Positions 37,453 through 48,669 of a DNA stretch of 64,000 nucleotides are shown here, piece by piece. How positions within the stretch are numbered: the stretch's first letter is position 1; every line of letters starts with the position of its first letter. Origin of the DNA: Allium sativum (taxonomy: Eukaryota > Streptophyta > Magnoliopsida > Asparagales > Amaryllidaceae). The notes below the pieces were generated by a model. The model saw only the letters and a list, made by a program, of their open reading frames with translations, was not told where the DNA came from and did no database searches. Where the stretch lies: NCBI GenBank assembly GCA_030737875.1, contig CM060909.1:30153659-30217658 (forward strand), in the 5' to 3' direction. The position numbers were made by a program, and so were the translations under genes.

Positions 37453-40400
37453 TATATATATTTAATGGCCTGAACAGAACGCGCCGTGGCAGTTCGCGAA
37501 TTTCGACCATTGACTTCGAATGGACATTACGGGAGATCCGACCGTCGGATTATCCTAAAACAGGAACCGTTGGGTTTGTATATAAAAGAGCTTTCCAACG
37601 AATATAGGGAATTTTAAATCTAACGGTGGGATTTGGAATTATGTCCAAATCAAATTTGAAAAAGGTCGATGTAAGTGCAGTTCTATGATAGTTTATGGAA
37701 ATCGACTAAACGGGCCTTGATAAAATTATTAAAAATATCAATAATTTATAAAAAATCATAATAAATGATTTGGAAAGAATTAGGATGAAAAATTCCATAG
37801 TTGAAAAAATAAAAAAATATTTTTATCGAAATGAAATAGTGATGAACTAGAATTAGGAAATCCAATATTTTTAAATAAATAAATTGGATTTGAAATGGTT
37901 TTAATAATAACCAGAATTTCCAATATATGAATTGGAATGGATTTGAATCGAAATAATCTTCGGCATATTTCGATATTGGATTCCTTGATTATATGGATAT
38001 TGTTGTGGGAATTTGGAAGATATATATATATCGTTATTTCCAATACGATATTTGTTGGTTGTAGAACTTGAAATTGAATATAAGCCGATATATTTTCTAT
38101 TTAGAGCCTTGTATTTAATATCAAATGGAATTTTGGATTTGTCGTGAATGGTATCTTAAATAACACCGTTCTTAAACCCAGTTGCGGAAAGAATAAATCT
38201 TTTTATTAAGATTTAGTGAAGTTTTCCAATTAATTAATATTTAATTGGAATTGAATAAAAGAATTGGATTTTGGGTTTGTCATGAACGGTGTCTTCAGTA
38301 ACACTGTTCTTGAACCCCGTGTGAAGAGAATAAATCTTTTAATTAAGATTATTAGAGTTTCCAATTATATATAATAATTCGAATAAAATGGAATGTGAAT
38401 TGGGTTTATCGTGAACTGTGTTTTTAACGACATTAGTTCTTTAACCTGATTTACAGTGAAATGTGATTTGGAATTTATAAATCTTTTTGTTAAGATTTAA
38501 AGGAGATTTTCCAAAGTAAAGTTTTCTAATTTAATACAATAAATTGGAATGGAATGGAATTCAATCGGATAATAATCGAAGTGAGCTTCTGTGGAGGAAG
38601 ACTGTTAATATATATGGAATTTAAAAGGCTTTGCCATTATTCCAGTTGTATCACTGGTTAGATATGGAAGTTTATATCGATTATATATATTGATTTATTT
38701 TCCGTGAAGATTCCATAATTAATGGAATTTGATTTGGGTTTATCGTGGACTGTGTTTTAAACGACATTAGTTCTTTAACCCAGCTAAAGATAAGTTTATT
38801 TTCTCAAGTTTGAAAAAAATCATTAAGTGATGATTTTTGAGATTAAAACTGAATTAGAGATTTAATGAATCTTTAATTAAATTGGACTGTGAATGAGATA
38901 GTTAAATTTGTCGAATTCATGAAATGATCAAGAATGGAGTTTCACCAGTTTTGCTCCAAGCGATAGTAAAATCTTTAATTAGATTTAATCAATTTTATCG
39001 GTAACACCGTGGTGTTAGATATGAAGTATTACCAGTTTTGCTTCATGGGATGAATAGGTTGGGATTGAGAAATTAAACAAATGATTACTTTGGTAAGGTG
39101 CGTAAATCCCGACTAGTTTGGATAAAACTTAATTTGGTTTGAATTGATATCCAAAGGAAGATTAAAGAATAAATTTAAAGAATTTATCTTTGATAAAATT
39201 AATGGAACCTTTCCCAAAGGATATGAATATTTAAATAAAATAATATTCAGAATTGGAATGAGGCATGTGTTGTGTTTCTGTAGCACTTGTTTATAATATA
39301 TTCGAGTTATTCGGAAAGACCCGGTTTATCCCATTCAGAATAACTGAATCAGCGATGAGTCGATGATGAAGACGGTGGTGATCGTCCATACGTACTTGGA
39401 GATCGACCGGATACGCGAGGACCTCTCTCCTATATTGGACATATGGGACGAGGAATAAGGTGCCTCCGGTTTGATTCAGACCCAGAACGAACTTGTAAAT
39501 GGATGTGTGTCTGACATCAGAATTCATTCTGTGTGATTGATAGACATCGGTTGCATTGCTTGAATTGCCTGTGTGGCATGCTGAGATGCAAATGATCAAG
39601 GCTTCTGTTGAAAAGCAGAGTCTTATGGTTGATGATCAAAGCATGGCTTTAATATAGCATAGCTTTGTATATAGCGTTAATTCGCGAGCCTCACACCACA
39701 GTGTGAGCCAGAAACGGGAGAGAACATCAGGGAGGACATGGGTTTCTTTCTAGCTGGGATCGGTGTCAGGGTTTTGCAAGCCCGGACGTTTTACTTATGT
39801 GGATGATGGAAAGCGAGGCGCCTCGGTTATATCGGTCAGTACGGTGCCAATGGATGATTTGGTCGATATATGACCAGTTTACGCCCCATAGGGCGGGCAA
39901 ACGCATTGTTCAGGCATTTTAATCCACTTCATATGGACCGGCCTTGACGATCCAAGGTGCAGTTGTGGCTGTTACTGAGGCTCGGGCTAGAGAGTCTCGA
40001 AGCGGTAAGGACGATCCCTTGCCTTGGTTCACAGACGGAAATCCAACTACCAATACGTGACATTTCGGTTTTGATTGTAGAACCTAGTATTGGTGACATA
40101 GTAGCATGGGATACTAAGCCATCTATGATTGATACATTTATATTTGATGTTGTTTTCATACAATTTACACTATAATAGTATCAAAATGATTTGTTTTGAA
40201 CGTACCAAGCATGTTTGGCTATTATATGATAAAACTCTGTCCCCCGGCTTGCATTGCATTATGTGATGGGACCTGAGTCTTATAATAGCTTCATTTTCCC
40301 AAAAAGCGTTGGGCCGTTTGTTTTATGCGCTGGTATTCTTGGGAGGAAACCCGTTCCGTGTTATACGGTGTGGTCACTTGATTTACTTTATTTTTAAAGT

Positions 40401-40817
40401 AAAGATTTAATAACTGCTTTAGTTCTCCACCAGTCACATGACTGACCTGGAGTTTATTGTTTTAACCAAAACTCTGGGTGCCCCTATTTTCCACACGGGC
40501 AGCTAGTAGTTTTGTTTTTGCAGATTTATATTCATAGGATCCTGGTTTACAACTGGAATGATATTCGGAAAGCTCTGTATCCGTGTATCTCTTTCAGTTG
40601 TGTTTTTTATTATTTTCCGCTGCATTGTAATTTGTAAATCTCTGATATTTATCAATTGTATATTATTTGTTCATACTTTGTATATTCTTTTACTCTGATG
40701 TAAATTGTTGTAGTAAGCAATGAAATGTTTCTTCTGTTTGTGTTTTGATTGGTCGTGTTCTCAGACAACCCGTTCTTTCTCTTCTCTTCGGAGATCGTGG
40801 AAGTTCGTGTCGTGTCA
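34298..40817 (+). repeat. 3' LTR of element A
   Basis: TGTATCAACCCGG to ..GTCGTGTCA, collinear with the 5' LTR. Differences include ACATAC microsatellite expansion (37419-37450), loss of sequence near 38990 and 39370, and base changes throughout. The leader (35220-35648), GTGAGT (35649) and array (35690-36130) are retained. Confidence 0.92.
37419..37461. repeat. ACAT/AT microsatellite
   Basis: About eight ACAT repeats followed by TA repeats, in the 3' LTR of A. The 5' LTR has only a short AT run at the corresponding place (about 29605-29630). Confidence 0.95.
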
Positions 40818-41120
40818 ATTATTCTAATTAATTAAGTGTTAGAGTTGTTAACTATTTATTAATGATTGTTAAGGCCAAAAATTGATTACTAATCACTTCT
40901 TAATGATGATTTAAGTATAATTTATACTTAAGTTTTAATTAAGAAGTTAATTATAATTACTGTAACTAATTAAAGATTCATTATTATTTAACTAGTTGTC
41001 AAAGTATTTATTATTATTTAAATTGTTTGGTTAAGATTTAAAGATTAATTAATTATTTAAAAACGTTATATATTAATTATTAATAAAAGTTTTAAATTAT
41101 TAATTAATTGTTAAATAAAT

Positions 41121-41142
41121 ATTAATTGGGTTGTTAAATTAT
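41121..41142. repeat. 22-bp target site duplication of LINE tail, left copy
   Basis: ATTAATTGGGTTGTTAAATT plus AT is repeated exactly at 41405-41426. Long variable duplications are typical of target-primed LINE or SINE insertion. Confidence 0.92.
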
Positions 41143-41193
41143 ATATTTTTTGAAACCAAAAATGTGTGATCTTCGAAAAAGAAGAGAGCACGC

Positions 41194-41232
<39 letters not shown>

Positions 41233-41404
41233 TACATAAAGAAACATGAAGTCCACAAAAGCTGCCAACATGCTTGGAAGGTAACCAAAAATATATAAAA
41301 CCATCTCACACTATAACCAACTGTATAGGAAAGGTAGATAGATGACCTCGGATAAACCACTGCCCATTATACTTCAAAATCGAGTTCCGGCAAGTCCACA
41401 AAAC
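41143..41404 (-). mobile_element. 5'-truncated LINE-like tail (262 bp)
   Basis: It is flanked by exact 22-bp direct repeats. On the minus strand it ends GGTTTCAAAAAATAT, a short A-rich tail, resembling the GTTTCAACAAAAAAATATT end of the LINE at 63257-64000. It includes an AT/GT microsatellite (41190-41232). The 73-codon minus frame is partly made of that repeat and shows no recognisable domain. Confidence 0.75.
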
Positions 41405-42592
41405 ATTAATTGGGTTGTTAAATTATTTATTTAAATATTAAATATTATTTAATTATTTATTTGAAGGTTAAAAATATATTTATTTAATTAAAGATTAATA
41501 ATTGTTTAATAATTAATTAATAGCTAATTATGTAAGCTTGTCATTTTCTTAATTTAAAGGTGATTTCATTTTTATAAATGATCATTTTTAGTTAATTATT
41601 TATTAATTAATGATGTTTTAAGTTGATAAATTATTTAAAAAATGGTATTAAATCTATTAATCACTTTAATAAGATGGATTAGATTCGTTAAATTGCTTTT
41701 AAATGATTAAAAGGCATTCGATATATTCAATAATGTTGTTTTGACTTAAATGAACCATTTTAATAAATGTATTCAAGATAAGTAATTGTTATAATTAATT
41801 AATTTAGTTACTAGCAAGGTTGAAGTTAATTCAATTAACTTAAGAATGAGTTATAAATTTGATATTGGTTTTGAAAGAGGACTAAAAGTTAATGAATCGA
41901 TTGTGATAATGGAATTTCATAATGAAAGGAATTAAGTAAACGTATTGTAAATTGGAAAGTAAATTTAAAGAAAGATTAGTTTTTAGAACTTGTTTAGCAA
42001 TGAATGACACATGAAATTCGGTAAAAGTGAGTGAGACATTCAGAACTTGAAATAGTAAACTTCTATTATTACAAAGTTGAAGGTGATGTTGAGTCAAAGT
42101 CCGAGAGGTAAATAAATATTCCAATTTGAAAGACTACATTTTTATCCAAGGGATAGTATTATTTGAGATCGAGAATTGATATTGAAATTTGAATCATAAT
42201 TTCCATAAATGTTTTGTTACTTAACAAGACAAAATCTTAAGAGTTAAAATGAAGTGATTTGGGTTCTAGTAACATAGATAAAGTGAACTAGAAATGAGGT
42301 ACCATTTTAATTGGTATTGAAGTGCATCCTTATATAGGAGAGTTGAGTATGTGAATGTTTTAGTCATGATAGATTTGAAATTCAGTTAATAAGAAATTAA
42401 TTAAATGAGGCTTATTGACTTGTTGTGAGAAATTAACAAGTGTAATGATATTTTAATTTATGTGTGTTATTTGATAGTTAAATAACAGACTATCAAATCA
42501 GGACCAAAAATCTTACATTGGAAATATTTTGGGGAAATGCTTGAGTCATATGTCATAGTTATTTCCATCAATGATTCATTATCGCTACAAGA

Positions 42593-44540
42593 AAAAAGAC
42601 TTTTAATAGCGCTGAAAAAACGTTGTAAAAAGTTCTGCCAACAGAATTAAGAAAGTCGTATAATGACAAGTGGTAACAGAGAATGAGCTTTTAACTACAC
42701 TTTATAAACACTGTAAAAACACCAGTGTTTACAACGTATAGACTGTGCTATTGTTTTTGATGTTGTTAATAATTCACCATTTCCTTTTCTCAGCATTTAT
42801 GAAATACTGTGTATACCTCTCCGTTTCTTTTGACAAAATTTCTTGAACGATGTGTATACTTCACCATTTCCTTTTCCTTAGCATTTCTTAAATGTTGTGC
42901 ATATACTATACTGTTTTTTTGCATTTACCATACGATATTCATTATTATCCATTGTTATTAAATAGTAAAATAATATTATACAACAATATCATAGAAATAT
43001 AAATATATGTGAACATATTCAAACAATAATCATGTAAACAAAATATGATAATTCAACACATTATAATAAACATTCAAATTTGCAAAATATTCATACACCA
43101 TGTTTGCACATATTTATTACATACCAAAGTTTACCAAACTAAAAGAAAATCATTCTCTTACTAAAAAAAGACTTCTAACACTTGAAAATGTAAACACATG
43201 CTTATCGCCTTCTGCGGAAGTTTTCAATTATCTATAACAATTAAAAAATATGTATGAGATAAAAATTTGGACATTTTATAACTAACCACTGAATCATACT
43301 TATATGTATAAAAGAACAAAATAATAATAATCCACAACATATTGATTTACCATGTATAAACTGGTAATATAACATAAAAAGCTTATAAGGATATATAAGT
43401 TTTTAGCTCGATATTTAGAACAGGGTAAAACAGTTTGTTAGTGTGTAGCACCATCGCAGTGGTACTGCAGTACCATTATGTGTTGCATCTGCATCGTGTA
43501 GATGCACCAATAGTGGTGCTGCTATACCACTGCAATGCTGCAGATGCACCACAATGTGGTGCAGTTGCAACCCTATAATGGTACACACGTGCACCACTAA
43601 TGTGGTGCAACTGCACCACTATGTGGTTCATCTGCACCATTGCATTGGTGCAGCAACATTTTGTGGTGCATCTACACCACTACTGTGGTATATATGGTGC
43701 AGATGCACAACATAGTGGTGTTGCTGCACCACTGCTATGGTGCATATATACCTATGTTGTGTAGATGCACGACTGTGGTGCAATGGGATCACAATGTTCA
43801 TTCAATGCTGAGAAGATAAGGATATGATACGTGTACAAAGTATATAATATAAAAGACAAGCTTGGGATGATTTAGATTCTTCCTTTTATTAGCCCTAAAA
43901 TGTTTCTGGAATTATTTCAAATTATTATAATGAATATAAGAGTTGAAAGTTCAACCATGATGGACATTAGTTTCTCAGTCATGCTAAAATCCTTATTGAT
44001 TTACTGCATTTTTCGAGCGTTTTTCATGAGGTGAAACTAGCTTTGGAGGATCACAAACTGTTATTGAAGTCATATATTTCAATTGTTGATCATAAATTGC
44101 ATCTTTCAGTTATATACAATACATATAAATACTACCAGACTTAACAATTAGAAGCAACAATTTCACTCTCTGTTTCTTCTTACTACAACATATATAATTC
44201 TTCATTTATGTGGTTATAAAAAGTTTATCAATCCTCCTATTTTATTTCAACGTATAATCTAACTGAATAACATATATCAATGTTTATTACAATAAATATA
44301 TCAACTTTACATAATCATGTGTAAAGGAAACCATGTTCTAGTAGGTTTAGGGAATGTCCCTATATCATAGAAGATACCCAGTCCATCCCCATCGCTCAAT
44401 CAAAAATCAACGGTTCTTACATATGGTTTCCTTGTTTAAGTTTTCAAATAGACAAAAATAATGTCATGTAGCCTTTATATATAGGGACCATAACTTATAA
44501 TTCCCTAAGAATAACAATCTAAAGTGTTTATATATAACAC
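42593..44540 (+). mobile_element. CACTA-like transposon terminus and subterminal region
   Basis: CGCTACAAGAAAAAAGACTT is one base from the plant CACTA terminus CACTACAAGAAAA. It is followed by subterminal inverted motifs (AACGTTGT, CACTTTATAAACACTGTAAA near CCAGTGTTTACAACG, and two GTGTATAC motifs). The target triplet would be TAT (42590-42592). No mirror-image end is found, so the element runs past the window or is broken. No transposase frame is seen. 42900-43400 and 43800-44540 are AT-rich with nothing specific. Confidence 0.6.
43447..43787. repeat. Array of ~21-bp palindromes (TGCACCAC..GTGGTGCA)
   Basis: About 15 tandem units of 17-31 bp, mostly 21-22, are built as TGCACCAC-NNN-TGTGGTGCA with variations, such as TGCACCACTAATGTGGTGCA at 43590. 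Each unit is an imperfect dyad two helical turns long. It lies about 0.85 kb inside the CACTA-like end. A minus-strand frame across it is rich in His and Leu only because of the repeat. Confidence 0.93.
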
Positions 44541-45241
44541 TGCTAAATTAGTGACACAAAATCTCAAATAGGTGGAAACAAATATGCAAAATGGAAAGTA
44601 AATATTTTTAATATTGATATGCATAAATTATTGATTGCATTTATATGAGATGGCAAAGAAATAAATGTAGGAACTATTTTCTTCTGTCTATGCTACGGAA
44701 AGGAATTAATGATTTACTTGCTATGTTTGCGTCGTTTGTTACCTCAGTAATTTACGGGCATCATTTATTACCATTTCTTGGTAATTTGATTGATGACTCA
44801 CATATATTTCACTGGCTATATATTGGGGGTAGACTTCACTGTAAACTCATCCTGGCATTCGGCCAACAATCCCCAAATAGAGTATCTCTTCAGTTAAGGA
44901 ATTGGGCTGACATAAGTTACTCTTGTTTAGTGCTGACAGAAGCAGTTATGTGAGCTCTTATCTTGTAATCTCTTATATCTTTCTCTTATGTGGAATAAAA
45001 TCTCTCTCCTTTGGACTAGACTTACACTATCTTATTGATGATAGTAAAACTAGTATAAATATTATGTGTCTTTACTTTCTTCTTTATAGTTATTTACTAT
45101 TTGTTTGAGTAGTAGAATAATTATTGTTAGATTGATTGATGTTCAATTGGAAAATCTAGATATTGTTTATTGTTTTTCCACACCTGTGCAACCTTTTTAC
45201 ATAACAGATTGGTATCAGAGCAATTTTGTGCAATTTTTGCA
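44541..45241 (+). mobile_element. 5' LTR of Copia-like element
   Basis: TGCTAAATTAGTGACAC to ..CAATTTTTGCA, 701 bp. It is similar to 60840-61538 throughout, including 'AGGTGGAAA', 'TTGCGTCGTTTGTTACCTCA', 'GGTAATTTGATTGATGACT' and 'ATGTGGAATAAAATCTCTCT'. The last is a typical polyadenylation region of plant Copia LTRs. The 102-codon frame inside it is not conserved in the other LTR. The 3' boundary is uncertain because of repeated primer-site-like motifs. Confidence 0.75.
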
Positions 45242-45306
45242 TAATATACTGGTAATAGAGCAATTTGTGATACATTTTCACATAACAGATTGGTATCAGA
45301 GCAAGG
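45207..45306 (+). other. Triplicated primer-site-like segment
   Basis: GATTGGTATCAGAGC occurs at about 45207-45221 and 45287-45301, with a decayed middle copy CTGGTAATAGAGC (45249-45261). All are followed by a CAATTT or CAAGG stretch. The 3' LTR also carries one decayed copy (GATTGGTATTGGAG, 61504-61517). Confidence 0.8.
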
Positions 45307-45714
45307 CGATTTATTTAAATTATGCATCAATGGTTTCAAGAAAGAGTAGCAAATCTGATGGTAATTATGCTATTACTGTTTTGAAAGGAAAAGGAAGATT
45401 TAGTGGAGGAGATTATGTTGAGAGAGAAGAGCATTTAGTTTTGGAACTTTGACTTGATAAGAAGTTTAGTGTGTTGAAAAGACCATTGGATTTGGGAATT
45501 TCTTGTCATGTTTCAGACAAATCATGTTGTTGATGCTCGATATCCAAGACGATCAACTAAGGAGCTCAAGTCCAGTGATATATGGTGTCGAGTTGGAAAA
45601 TCCACAAAGGTAGATGGAGATCTTTGTGGTATTATAATTTTTTAGACTGTTGGTTTTTGCTTGGTGTATCTTATGTGGAAGATGCATCTTTTGCAGGCTG
45701 TGGGTGAAGTCTAT
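45302..45714 (+). other. Copia-like interior, left part
   Basis: The region after the last primer site opens with a short frame (45331-45452, MVSRKSSKSDGNYAITVLKG..) that could be a remnant of a gag start, but I see no diagnostic motif. It is cut at 45714 by element B and resumes at 59170. Confidence 0.45.
45710..45714. repeat. Target site duplication of element B, left copy (TCTAT)
   Basis: TCTAT precedes TGTAACGG. The identical TCTAT follows the last CA of the element at 59170-59174. Confidence 0.97.
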
Positions 45715-46667
45715 TGTAACGGCCCAGATTTTTTGACCATTTAGTTATTATTTAAAAATGTTTTTATTATTATTTTGGAATTCTAAATGGTTTAATTTCA
45801 ATAATTTTGAATATTTTATGTTATTCTGAAATGGTAGAAAATTAGTGGATCTGCAATATAATGTGAACTGGCAGTATAAAAGGATAAAATTTTAATTTAA
45901 AATAGTACGTTTACAAAGGAAGTAGTAGCTAACGAACTCGGATTTCGATGAAATCAGTTTCATTAAATCCGAAATGATGAAATTAGGTAACCAACCAAGT
46001 TACGTGAAAAATGGCATCCGTATGTGGAAAAGGAAAAATAAAAGGCCAAAATTTGAACTAAATTTTGACGGTAATTGGAATTTGCTAATGCTAACGGCAA
46101 AACTGGAATCTGAGACCTATCCAGGAAAATTCTAAACATAGGATATTAGCTATATATGAAATTTGGGAAAATCCTATAACGGATATAGAAAGTTATTAAG
46201 GAAACAAAATTTAAATAAATTATTTGAAAATCTAAATGAACTCCGATTTTTGATTTGAATACATAGGATTGAAGTACGTTAAAAACCGGACCAGATGGTG
46301 GAAGAATTTCTGAAAACCGTTATCGTTTGATACTCCAACAAGAGACCGGAAGGTGTTGAAACTAACACAAAACACTATTTTGAATTTGAATTTAAATTAT
46401 TTGAAAGTTCAAACAAATTCAAAATTGATATATTTTTATATAGTATTGAAGAGCAAGAAAAATCGAACAATATGGTTGAAAAAGATTTCGGATAAGTTAT
46501 CAATAAGTAAGTCAAATTAACATCCGAATAGGGTTGAGAAAACACACTTTACTATTCATAAATTATTAAATTTATTTATAATTTAATTAATTTAAGGATT
46601 AATCCTAGCCATCCATTTTCGACCGTTGGATTCGCGCCACCTCAGCAATCCATGTGACTCCTTCGGC

Positions 46668-46675
46668 TATAAATA
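46668..46675 (+). promoter_or_regulatory. TATA box of 5' LTR of B
   Basis: TATAAATA is followed by GC and a run of 10 C (12 C in the 3' LTR, TATA at 54144-54151) and CTC repeats. It lies 0.95 kb into the LTR, so about 5 kb of LTR would be downstream of the start (R plus U5). Confidence 0.75.
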
Positions 46676-46842
46676 GCCCCCCCCCCTTCATTTTAAACTC
46701 ACTCCTCCTCCTCCTCTTTCAAGCTTTGGCTATGGCAGAAATAATAATAAAATATTAGGAAATAGGGAAAAGGGAAGGAAGGGAGAAAGGAGGGCAAGAC
46801 GGGGAGCTAGGGACTCTTAGGCAGAGGCTTGGGCTTCACGGG

Positions 46843-46848
46843 GTAAGT
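46843..46848 (+). promoter_or_regulatory. Splice-donor-like GTAAGT after leader
   Basis: CACGGG|GTAAGT ends a purine-rich leader of about 140 nt and is followed by AT-rich sequence, as in plant introns. It is repeated at 54324-54329. Confidence 0.45.
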
Positions 46849-47680
46849 TTTTAAATAATATTTATTTACTTATTTATTTTTGTAATATATATATATATAT
46901 ATATAATAATTAAAATAGAATTTGTAAAAATAAATATCAGAACATTCTAAGGGTGACAGAGAGGATAGTGTCTAAGGCTTGAGTTTGGAAAATATAGTTT
47001 TCTGCTCTCCCTGGCTATCCCTAACTGATCCGACGGATGGGATGTTTAATTTAAATTTAAATTTAAAATTTAATTTGAATTTAATTTGAATTTAAAACAG
47101 ACCAGGGGCATTTTCGTAATTTTTAACCATAAACTTTAAAAGCTTATAACTTTTTCAAAACAAGTCGGATTTCCACGAAACAAGGACCGTTGGATTCTTA
47201 TCGGAAAATACTTTAAAATGAGTGGAAGCAGATTTTTGATCCAGGTTAAATTTTTTAAGTTATAATTAAATGAATATTTTTAAATATTTTATTTAAAAAT
47301 TAAATTTAATTAATATTAAAATGGTTTTTCAATCTTAAAGAAAAATTGGATATGGCTAGAGATGGGAAAGTAAGATTTTTTAGAAGGGCAGGGAAGGTAA
47401 TTTGGCTAATAACGCAATTAGAAATTAATTAAGATAAAAATAATTTAATTAATTTAATTAAATATATATTCATTTAAATTAGGTAAATATTGTAAATAGC
47501 ATAACTTTTGCATACATTAACGAAATTTAACGAAACAGGATCCGTTGGGATCGTATGGACGAGCACTACGCAATGGAACTGACCGCAAGTGGATTGGAGC
47601 TCGTTTGGATTTATGGTGAAATTTAACGTCCGAACCAAATTAATGACCGATTATCGTTATTCAACGATAAACCGTCCAAG

Positions 47681-47695
47681 GTGAGTAAATCTCAC
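47681..47695 (+). other. GTGAG..CTCAC hairpin, 5' LTR of B
   Basis: CCAAG|GTGAGTAAATCTCAC, a 5-bp stem with a 5-nt loop. Its 3' LTR copy is 55158-55172. The AAG|GTGAGT is a strong 5' splice-site match, with a CAG at 47912-47914 that would define a 234-nt intron. Confidence 0.6.
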
Positions 47696-47926
47696 TAACT
47701 CTGAACACTTTATATTTTTATAAAGTATTTTTAGAACTGATAATTATTGGTTGAATTGCTGAGTGTTGACTGTTTGGTTGAACTGCTAGTCAATTGATTG
47801 AAAATACCGATATAGTTATATATATCGTTAACCGATGTTGATTTTGTTTATCAGAATACTTCATATTGAAATGAAATTGATGTGAATTATATTGTGTAAC
47901 ATCTGTGGATGCAGGGAAACAGGTCG

Positions 47927-47948
47927 GAGGAATCCAACTGGATTCCTC
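47927..47948 (+). other. GAGG/CCTC hairpin, 5' LTR of B
   Basis: GAGGAATCC-AACT-GGATTCCTC, a perfect 9-bp stem starting 13 nt after the CAG at 47912-47914. It is conserved in the solo LTR and the reverse LTR. Confidence 0.8.
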
Positions 47949-48210
47949 AACATTTATTTACCGTTTTTCATATATTCTAATATATGATGTGTTATATCAT
48001 CTGTTGTTGAACCTGTGTGTTTGGATGATGATTGAACCTTTTGATTTGGTATTTTTATACCATAAGTGATACTAGAAAGTGAAAAGGGATTTTCAAAGTT
48101 TATTTTGAAAATAAATTATTTATATAAAATCAATAGATTTTATATATAAAAGGAAGAGAATTTCATGAGAGAAAATGATTAAAGAATCAAAGCATTTGTT
48201 AAAAAACAAA

Positions 48211-48296
48211 TATTGGTGAAATCAAATAGAAGGGAAAATATTGGTGAAATCAAATAGAAGGGAAAATATTGGTGAAATCAAATAGAAGGGAAATAT
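48211..48296 (+). repeat. 28-bp tandem repeat, three copies
   Basis: TATTGGTGAAATCAAATAGA plus eight bases, copies at 48211, 48239 and 48267. It is repeated in the 3' LTR near 55688-55770. Confidence 0.95.
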
Positions 48297-48404
48297 TTGT
48301 GAAATGATTACAAATAGAAATAAAAGGGAAACATTCGTAAAAGTATTTACAAATGGAATTGAAAAGGGAATATTCATGTAGGGAATAAAGAAAAGTTGAC
48401 AAAA

Positions 48405-48545
48405 GTATTTATTTGTTGAATAAATAGAAAAGTTAGAAGAAATATTTATTTGTTAAATAAATAGAAAAGTTAAAAGAAATATTTATTTGTTGAATAAATA
48501 GAAAAGTTAAAGGGAATATTTATTTGTTAAATAAATAGAAGCGAA
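48405..48545 (+). repeat. 37-bp tandem repeat with TATTTATT/AATAAATA dyad, four copies
   Basis: Units start near 48405, 48442, 48479 and 48516. Each contains TATTTATT-TGTTG-AATAAATA, an 8-bp stem around 5 nt. Two alternating loop variants (TGTTG and TGTTA) are kept in both LTRs. 3' LTR copy near 55882-56020. Confidence 0.93.
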
Positions 48546-48669
48546 AAGAGAATAGTTATTTGTTGAGTAACGAATAGATAAAGAATCTATTCAAGGGAAG
48601 TAATTCAAAGGAATTATTCCAAAGGAATTATTCAAAAGAGAAAAGTCAAAGGGATTAATTCAAAAGAGT

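Larger units (their letters stand above)
26536..40817 (+). mobile_element. Element A: complete non-autonomous LARD-like LTR element (14.3 kb)
   Basis: Two long direct repeats, 26536-33095 (6560 bp) and 34298-40817 (6520 bp), flank a 1202-bp interior that has a tRNA-iMet-type primer site, a conserved 3' block and a weak polypurine tract but no gag, protease, reverse transcriptase, RNase H or integrase similarity. The flanks ATTAA and ATTAT differ at one base, so the target duplication has decayed. The LTRs differ by many substitutions and indels, so this copy is clearly older than element B. The 3' block resembles that of Tekay/Del chromoviruses (family knowledge), which is the probable source of enzymes. 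Confidence 0.92.
40818..42592 (+). mobile_element. Decayed B-group LTR fragment
   Basis: From about 41880 it follows the B LTR near 49740-50330: 'GTCCGAGAGGTAA' (42100, compare 49886) and 'TTTGATAGTTAAATAACAGA' (42471, compare 50278). 40818-41120 and 41430-41880 are very AT-rich with TTAATTAA-like runs and no other feature. It is interrupted by a LINE tail (41143-41404) and cut by the CACTA-like end at 42593. Confidence 0.6.

Noticed and set aside
43415..43597. 60-codon His/Leu-rich minus frame
   Set aside because: Made entirely by the TGCACCAC palindrome array.
44645..44953. 102-codon frame in the Copia-like 5' LTR
   Set aside because: It is not conserved as a frame in the other LTR (60964-61170 is only partly parallel) and covers promoter sequence.
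47040..47096. TTTAAATTTAAATTT-type palindromic run as a regulatory site
   Set aside because: A simple AT-rich repeat kept only because the two LTRs are near-identical. No parallel in other families.
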